Shown here piece by piece: positions 20,135-24,508 of a stretch of 24,508 nucleotides of DNA (positions within the stretch are counted from its first letter, which is position 1; every line of letters starts with the position of its first letter). A model generated the notes under the pieces. It saw only the letters and a program-made list of their open reading frames with translations, did not search any database and was not told the DNA's origin. A program made the translations under genes and the position numbers. Source of the DNA: a virus. Where the stretch lies: positions 1 to 24,508 of the IMG/VR virus record IMGVR_UViG_3300009181_000321, one strand, 5' to 3'.

Positions 20135-20820
20135 GAGCAAACGAATTCATTAATGAAGATATTAACCGTAGAGACCTGCTTAAAGGTGTAGCAGGTGCTG
20201 CCCTATTAGGTGCTACTGGTTTAGCAAAAGCCGGCGAATATCAAGCCTATGATGAACTTGTAAAAGATAAAGAAGCTCTGGTGAATGTTTGGGGTCCTAG
20301 ACTAGAACAATTACAACAACGTGGTAATGCTATGCTTAAGAAATTAGCAAGAACAGCTGGACCTTCTTGGGCTAAACAATTAGCAGGAACACAACTTCAA
20401 GTGCATACTAATGAACAATATCTGCAAGCCAACGCAGAAAATAAAAGTATAAGTATGGACGTTACTGTGTTCTGGGACGCACCTGATGATGTGTTGGCAT
20501 TTGCTCTAGCACATGAACTAGGTCATATTGCTTTGGGACATGTAGGTGATGTTGCTCCGGAACAATCACGTAAAGAAGAAATGGATGCTGATAATTTTGC
20601 TATTAGATTGTGCAAGGCTTTAGGGTACAATAAAGCAGGATTATTCAAGTTTATGCACAGTAAAAAAGAAAATTACGCCTATTACAATTTGTTAGCAAGT
20701 CAACCTAATAGTACACATCCTAGTTATGACCAACGTATTAATCGTGCTAAGAAACAAGGGTTTCAGTTATCAAAAGGTGGTGTTCAACAAATGAATACCT
20801 TAATGACACATTTAGCTTAA
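20131..20820 (+). CDS. Putative packaged M48-type metalloprotease with leader and Tat motif
   Basis: The 229 aa product begins MRANEFINE|D, nearly identical to its neighbour's leader. Right after the predicted cut comes NRRDLLKGVAGAALLGATGL (12-31) and AKA|GE, a twin-arginine signal with a signal peptidase I-like site near residue 34. The M48 zinc site is complete: HELGH at 128-132 and EEMDAD with E150 as third ligand and D154. The ending THPSYDQRINRAKKQG is typical of M48 peptidases. The expected role is protein cleavage, perhaps in the host envelope on entry. No transmembrane helices other than the signal are seen, so it is more like the periplasmic BepA/LoiP type than HtpX. The stop overlaps the convergent epimerase stop (TTAA). 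Confidence 0.88.
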   Translation: MRANEFINEDINRRDLLKGVAGAALLGATGLAKAGEYQAYDELVKDKEALVNVWGPRLEQLQQRGNAMLKKLARTAGPSWAKQLAGTQLQVHTNEQYLQANAENKSISMDVTVFWDAPDDVLAFALAHELGHIALGHVGDVAPEQSRKEEMDADNFAIRLCKALGYNKAGLFKFMHSKKENYAYYNLLASQPNSTHPSYDQRINRAKKQGFQLSKGGVQQMNTLMTHLA

Positions 20821-21641
20821 ACTTTTAATAACTCTTCCATATAATATAGATTACGCATATAGGGTGACACATTAGCTAGTACGCTAGATTCAATGTCACC
20901 CTTTCTTCTTGGACCCACTTTAACTTCAAAATCAATATTGTTTACTTCTTTAAACATATTGACAATATCAATTACTGTTTTACCCACGCCGTGACCTAAA
21001 CATTCTATACTATTGCTAGGCTTTTCAATTGCTTGTTTTAACGCATCACATATTTCATTTACATGAACATAATCACGTACACATGTGCCATCACTTGTAT
21101 TGTAATCATCTCCAAAAATTGTGAATTCTTTTGTAGTTCTGGCTTTTATTAGATTATACATCAATCCATCCGGATTAGTTGGTGCAAACCCGCCACTACC
21201 AATCACATTATAAAATCTAAAAATAGTATATGGCATAGGCTTATGTTTAGTAGCAAATTCACGCACCACATCTTCTGCCGCACGTTTACTGATGCCATAC
21301 GCACTTTCACAGTCTTGTGCGGCACCTGTACTAGCAAAGATAAAATTCTTTGTTTTAATTTTACTTAATACATTCATTGTACCATTCAGATTAGTGATAT
21401 AGTAACTGATAGGATTCTGTTCACTTTCACCTACATTAACTAATGCCGCCAAATGAATTACTGCATCAAATTCGTCTGGTAACTCAAACATCTTACGAAT
21501 GTCTATACTGTAATAATCTTTTAAACTATCTACTTGTGGTACGTTTAAATCTAACCCGTATACTTCGTATGATCCGTCTAACATTTGACACAAATGTGAA
21601 CCTATGTATCCTGAACAACCTGTAATTAAAACTTTTTTCAT
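20817..21641 (-). CDS. NAD-dependent sugar epimerase/dehydratase (GalE-like)
   Basis: The 274 aa extended SDR enzyme is likely to act on a nucleotide sugar. The NAD-binding G8-x-x-G11-x-x-G14 (TGCSGYIG) opens a Rossmann fold with an acidic residue, D31, after the second strand. The catalytic set is present as ST (104-105) and Y115-x-x-x-K119 (YGISK). The middle and end (FRFYNVIGSGG, CVRDYVHVNEICDAL) are like UDP-glucose 4-epimerase. It is about 60 residues shorter than E. coli GalE, mostly in the substrate domain, so the exact sugar is uncertain. It is coupled by ATGA to the glycosyltransferase upstream, and presumably supplies or modifies that enzyme's donor. Confidence 0.88.
   Translation of the reverse strand: MKKVLITGCSGYIGSHLCQMLDGSYEVYGLDLNVPQVDSLKDYYSIDIRKMFELPDEFDAVIHLAALVNVGESEQNPISYYITNLNGTMNVLSKIKTKNFIFASTGAAQDCESAYGISKRAAEDVVREFATKHKPMPYTIFRFYNVIGSGGFAPTNPDGLMYNLIKARTTKEFTIFGDDYNTSDGTCVRDYVHVNEICDALKQAIEKPSNSIECLGHGVGKTVIDIVNMFKEVNNIDFEVKVGPRRKGDIESSVLANVSPYMRNLYYMEELLKV
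20861..20911 (+). terminator. Possible terminator for the plus-strand island, inside the epimerase gene
   Basis: AGGGTGACA (20861-20869) and TGTCACCCT (20894-20902) are perfect 9-bp arms around an inner CTAG-TACG-CTAG stem (20876-20887), followed on the plus strand by TTTCTTCTT. It lies 41 bases after the M48 stop, within the 3' coding end of the minus-strand epimerase gene, and could stop plus-strand transcription there. Confidence 0.5.
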
Positions 21642-22987
21642 AATCCTTCAAACAGGCCTACACCTGTTTCTTCCTCTATTGGTTTGTATGTTGGATCTTT
21701 GCTTAGATAAGTATTATTATCTGTATAGCAAAGATTTAAAAACTTATGTTTATTTCCTAAAACACTTTCAAAATCTTCTCGTGCTAAATGATTACGGTCT
21801 AAATCTTTAATGTAATCACTATATTTTACAGTTTCATATGTGTTAATTTTAGCTACATTTGTATTGCTACGTTTACCGGGAAAGTTATCTAAAAACTGAA
21901 TCCAGCCCTCTGCTACTTCATTATCTAACTCACGTACATAATCTAATGCTTCATCTGATTGTACAGATCCATATATTTCTTTAATCGTTTCTGCGGCATC
22001 TTTAATATTGACTTTATGAAAATAGTTTTCTTTAAAGTTATCACTCCAATCTTGTGTGTCTAACACTACACAGGGCATATGTCCTAAACATTCTAAGAAT
22101 GCAAATGGATAGTTTTCACGCAAACTTGGCATAAAAAATACACTAGCACTACGAACAAAATCTACTTTCTCTTGACCAGTAATACCCGCACGAATTTCAT
22201 AATCAGTAATACCAGCATCTTCAAATGCTTTCTCAAACTTCTTCTGACCATTACTGTTAGTCATTACTTTGCAAGATAGACCACATTCTTTCATTACACG
22301 AATATATGCTTCAGGGTTTTTACCTTCTTCCCATCGTCCAATAAATAATACACCTTTCTTAGGCCCGGTGTATTGTTCTAATAAACCACGCTCACTCATA
22401 GGCATACGTAGTAAAGCGCAGTTAGTTGCACCAAATTTAGTTAATTCATCAATATTCTTTTGACTTTGTGTACCAATAACAATATCAGTGAATTCCATAT
22501 GCTTATTGTAAAAGTTGTGATAACTATCTAAGAATACATCACTACCCTGACTATCACGAAAAATCATACTATGTAAGTGAGTATAGAACACTACTGGAAT
22601 ATACTTATTGATTGTCATTGCATAAGCCGCAGTCATTGCTTCCTGAGTATTACATACAATCATATCATATAGATTTTCTTCAAATGCCTCCAGTATTGAT
22701 GTACGGAAGTTGATAATCTTTTCAAAGTTAATTGTATCACTAAACGCAAAGGTAGCAGTATGTTCGTTATAACGTAACGGTTCTAGTGGCCACACAGTAT
22801 TAGCACCAAGTGACTCAATAAGTTCTGTAAATTTACTATTAGGTGCTTTGTCTAATAAAATATCAACTTTCCAACCAATACGGCCACACATCTCTGTAAA
22901 TCCTTTTGCAAAAGATCCTATTCCACCGTGTGGTATAAAGTGTTGGTCACTAATTAAAAAAGCAATTCGTTTATTATATAATTTCAT
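21638..22987 (-). CDS. GT-B glycosyltransferase (GT4-like)
   Basis: The 449 aa retaining-type glycosyltransferase has a GT-B fold. The N-terminal domain has the PHGGIGSFAKGF glycine motif (19-30) seen in GT4/GT5 enzymes. The C-terminal domain opens with LFIGRWEEGKNPE (214-226), the usual start of the donor domain, and holds E291-x7-E299 in SLRENYPFAFLE, the nucleotide-sugar signature. The last 100 residues are less conserved. Target unknown: it could be DNA, capsid or host surface glycan. It is coupled by ATGA to both the 58-codon gene upstream and the epimerase downstream, so the three act together. It is unlike the GT-A protein at 5759. Confidence 0.88.
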   Translation of the reverse strand: MKLYNKRIAFLISDQHFIPHGGIGSFAKGFTEMCGRIGWKVDILLDKAPNSKFTELIESLGANTVWPLEPLRYNEHTATFAFSDTINFEKIINFRTSILEAFEENLYDMIVCNTQEAMTAAYAMTINKYIPVVFYTHLHSMIFRDSQGSDVFLDSYHNFYNKHMEFTDIVIGTQSQKNIDELTKFGATNCALLRMPMSERGLLEQYTGPKKGVLFIGRWEEGKNPEAYIRVMKECGLSCKVMTNSNGQKKFEKAFEDAGITDYEIRAGITGQEKVDFVRSASVFFMPSLRENYPFAFLECLGHMPCVVLDTQDWSDNFKENYFHKVNIKDAAETIKEIYGSVQSDEALDYVRELDNEVAEGWIQFLDNFPGKRSNTNVAKINTYETVKYSDYIKDLDRNHLAREDFESVLGNKHKFLNLCYTDNNTYLSKDPTYKPIEEETGVGLFEGL

Positions 22988-23160
22988 TTTGTTTCATTTA
23001 CAGTAGGAACATCTTGCCATTCAGTCCATTCCTTCTTTGTAGTAAAACTACCTTTAAGGGTAGTTGTACTATAATCTGTTACTTCACTTTGTGTTCTATA
23101 TTGTAACACTTTTTCATTTTCACTATGACCGTTTAGGACAAGATATCTTAATTCATACAT
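22984..23160 (-). CDS. Small hypothetical protein, 58 aa
   Basis: A 58-codon frame starts at 23160 with AAGGT upstream (start MYELRYLVLNGHSENEK) and ends with an ATGA overlap on the glycosyltransferase. The protein is polar and probably a small beta sheet (VLQYRTQSEVTDYSTTTLKG, then TTKKEWTEWQDVP, a W-x-x-W-x-x-V-P end). Proteins with this YELRY-start and EW-x-x-W-x-x-VP end are, from memory, common in T4-like phages. A second ATG one codon further in another frame is less likely. Function unknown. Confidence 0.7.
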   Translation of the reverse strand: MYELRYLVLNGHSENEKVLQYRTQSEVTDYSTTTLKGSFTTKKEWTEWQDVPTVNETK

Positions 23161-23164
23161 ATAT

Positions 23165-23398
23165 TTACCTTTTTAACAACCACATAATATGGGTATTCTT
23201 ATCGTGCCATCGATGGTCATATACAGGGTCACCGGGACCTGTATACATTGCTGTTAGTCTATAAGCATACTTTAACCAAAGTAGTTTACCCGATATAATA
23301 CATCTTTGGGGTAGCCAAACAAATTTAAGTTCAGCACCTAAATATCTATTTTGATAAAAATCAATAGATGGTATATGCCCTATACTGTCCAATGGCAT
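23165..23398 (-). CDS. Small phage protein ending GPGDPVYDHRWHDKNTHIMWLL
   Basis: The 77 aa product starts at the ATG at 23398, which overlaps the QueE stop (TAATG); a start four codons earlier would lie inside queE. It contains LKFVWLPQRC, KLLWLKYAYRL and TAMYTGPGDPVYDHRW, then HDKNTHIMWLLKR. This GPG-x-P-V ... RWHDKN-x-H-x-x-WLL ending is familiar to me from T4-like phages and has no assigned role. The histidines and aspartates could bind metal, but I see no known pattern. It is coupled to queE, which suggests it is made at the same time. Confidence 0.78.
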   Translation of the reverse strand: MPLDSIGHIPSIDFYQNRYLGAELKFVWLPQRCIISGKLLWLKYAYRLTAMYTGPGDPVYDHRWHDKNTHIMWLLKR

Positions 23399-24246
23399 TA
23401 TGTGCCCCATTCATTCTTAAATAATGGTACTTGTAATCTATCACTATAACGATAACCACGATTCATTGCTTCAATAGCAACATTCTTAGCATTCAAGTTA
23501 TAGACACTTTCTACACCACCGCATGGCATAAAGTATACCGGACCTCTAAATCCACCTGTACGAAACTCTTGTACAGCTTTATCAGCTTCTAACGCATCTT
23601 CTTTAGTAGCAATAACAAACTTTAAATAAACAAAGCCGATACTTTCATATTGACGAATAATACTAGGACAGATAGCATCGTCCCGCTTCTCACCACTGAT
23701 ACTTAGTTTAGGACTAACACTAAATGTTAATGCATTCTTTTCTCTATTAATTTTCCATTGCTGTAGATAGATTGAAAGGTCTTGACTTAGTTCTTGTGTA
23801 CCATTAGTTTCAAAAGTAATCTCTTTCAATGCTCTCATTTTTTCGTTTGAAAGTAATTCAGGATAAGACCTTTGCCAACCAAGTAGAGGCTCTCCACCAG
23901 TGATAACAAGGTGTTCGTCCATCCAGCGATTATGAGGAAGCATGTCCATAATGCTGTCAACAATATCATCGGTACTACGCATAGGACTAAGATGCTTAAA
24001 CCTAGGATCCCAACTAGCATAACTATCACACCCTGTACTAACCAATGGTAATTTTTTATAATCATCATAATAATGAACCCTTGCGGCAATATCTTCTACT
24101 TCTTTACTTACTTTACCTTTAGGCATGCCGAAGCCTGCACATGTAAAGTTACAACCAAATGTTCTTAGGAAAATACTTGGTACTCCCATATATCGGCCCT
24201 CACCCTGAATACTATAGAATAGTTCTGAAATTTTTATGTTACTCAT
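23398..24246 (-). CDS. queE: QueE-like radical SAM enzyme (7-carboxy-7-deazaguanine synthase family)
   Basis: This 282 aa enzyme is of the family that turns carboxytetrahydropterin into 7-carboxy-7-deazaguanine, the ring-forming step to preQ0 and queuosine. The N-terminus ISELFYSIQGEGRYMGVPSIFLR is typical QueE. The cluster motif is unusual: GCNFTC supplies C32 and C36, but the third cysteine of C-x3-C-x2-C is absent (F39). A cysteine appears only at 73 in TGCDSYASWD, which aligns with the usual WCDT-x-x-AW after an insertion of some 34 residues. TGGEPLL (116-122) binds SAM. The enzyme may support deazaguanine DNA modification or act on the host. No other pathway gene is visible here. It is coupled to the 77-codon gene. 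Confidence 0.85.
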   Translation of the reverse strand: MSNIKISELFYSIQGEGRYMGVPSIFLRTFGCNFTCAGFGMPKGKVSKEVEDIAARVHYYDDYKKLPLVSTGCDSYASWDPRFKHLSPMRSTDDIVDSIMDMLPHNRWMDEHLVITGGEPLLGWQRSYPELLSNEKMRALKEITFETNGTQELSQDLSIYLQQWKINREKNALTFSVSPKLSISGEKRDDAICPSIIRQYESIGFVYLKFVIATKEDALEADKAVQEFRTGGFRGPVYFMPCGGVESVYNLNAKNVAIEAMNRGYRYSDRLQVPLFKNEWGT

Positions 24247-24249
24247 ATT

Positions 24250-24441
24250 TTACCAATTATGTAAAGTGTTTGCTATAATGAAACAACATGTTATCACATG
24301 TAGCACCACCCAGAAAGTCTTTAGGAACAATGCGATTCTTGCTTCACCCAATGTAAGAATGGGTACATCAGGCCTGTCATCATCTGTGTTACCCATTAGA
24401 TGACCGGTTGCTCTTGCCCAGATTTTTTCTAAACTATTCAT
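24250..24441 (-). CDS. Small membrane protein next to queE
   Basis: The 63 aa product has a polar N-terminus (MNSLEKIWARATGHLMGNTD, then DRPDVPILT) and one hydrophobic helix near residues 37-59 (FLKTFWVVLHVITCCFIIANTL). The ATGHLMGNTD-x-x-RPDVPI block is familiar to me from T4-like phages of aquatic bacteria. It overlaps the stop of the upstream partial gene as TAATG and lies 3 bases before queE. Function unknown; a small inner-membrane anchor is likely. Confidence 0.78.
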   Translation of the reverse strand: MNSLEKIWARATGHLMGNTDDDRPDVPILTLGEARIALFLKTFWVVLHVITCCFIIANTLHNW

Positions 24442-24508
24442 TAAGCTACCTCATCTTTATTGTTACTAGGATATTTTGCACTAGTATATCTAATAACTAA
24501 TACGCTTA
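24441..24508 (-). CDS. C-terminal end of a gene entering from the right
   Basis: An open frame enters the window at 24508 and stops with TAA at 24441-24443, which overlaps the next start as TAATG. The 21 visible residues end SAKYPSNNKDEVA. This is too short to identify. Its place upstream of queE makes another deazaguanine or small phage gene possible. Confidence 0.6.
   Translation of the reverse strand, partial: SVLVIRYTSAKYPSNNKDEVA

Noticed and set aside
23050-23070. Small inverted repeat CTACC-TTTAAG-GGTAG
   Set aside because: Short stem inside a coding frame without a T-run; no reason to call it regulatory.
1-24508. tRNA genes, CRISPR arrays, insertion sequences or integrase sites
   Set aside because: No cloverleaf with a T-loop outside coding regions, no regularly spaced repeats, no transposase or integrase frame and no flanking inverted repeats were seen on either strand.

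Overview
The window looks like part of an AT-rich, tailed, T4-like (myovirus-type) phage genome. Genes are packed end to end, and stop/start codons overlap again and again as ATGA or TAATG. Most reading frames are short and unrecognised, lying among phage replication and repair genes: an ATP-dependent DNA ligase, a FEN/T4 RNase H-type 5' exonuclease, a UvdE-type UV endonuclease, a free-standing HNH homing endonuclease, a QueE-like radical SAM enzyme and two glycosyltransferases. There are no ribosomal genes, tRNAs, insertion sequences or CRISPR arrays. Perfect or near-perfect sigma70 promoters (TTGACA, 17 bp, TATAAT) and Tat/Sec-type signals suggest a Gram-negative host. I cannot name the host or the phage.

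Layout. (1) 1-4932: one long minus-strand operon read from the promoter at 4904-4932, through small hypotheticals, to the ligase and an acidic zinc-ribbon protein that runs off the left edge. (2) 4933-5760: two short genes, each with its own copy of the same promoter/leader cassette, the outermost backed by a stem-loop terminator. (3) 5759-8065: a minus-strand block with a DUF5672-type glycosyltransferase, tiny genes, and two small proteins with likely signal peptides. (4) 8155-8637: a lone plus-strand gene of GDPD-like fold with degenerate catalytic motifs. (5) 8634-12997: a chain of overlapping minus-strand genes that includes the exonuclease and an AbrB-like protein. (6) 12994-16956: a ParB/DGQHR-like protein, the HNH endonuclease, a conserved phage protein and UvdE. 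(7) 16994-20820: a plus-strand island of four genes. (8) 20817-24508: a minus-strand operon with epimerase, glycosyltransferase, QueE and small genes; its promoter lies beyond the right edge.

The most interesting part is the plus-strand island. All four proteins begin with a 7-9 residue leader ending in (I/L)-x-E (EFITE, EFINE, EIISE, ELFE). This closely resembles the T4 capsid-targeting sequence MKTYQEFIAE, which the gp21 prohead protease cleaves. The island therefore looks like a cassette of internal head proteins that would be packaged, trimmed and injected with the DNA. Behind the leaders lie an HsdS-like recognition module plus a basic DUF6321-like tail, a GP88-like domain, an ADP-ribosyltransferase-like protein (compare T4 Alt) and an M48 metalloprotease. 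Further L/V-N-E sites fall between domains of the two larger proteins, as if they were polyproteins. Twin-arginine motifs lie just behind a predicted cleavage point in two of the four. All functional statements are inferences from motifs read by eye; no database search was possible.
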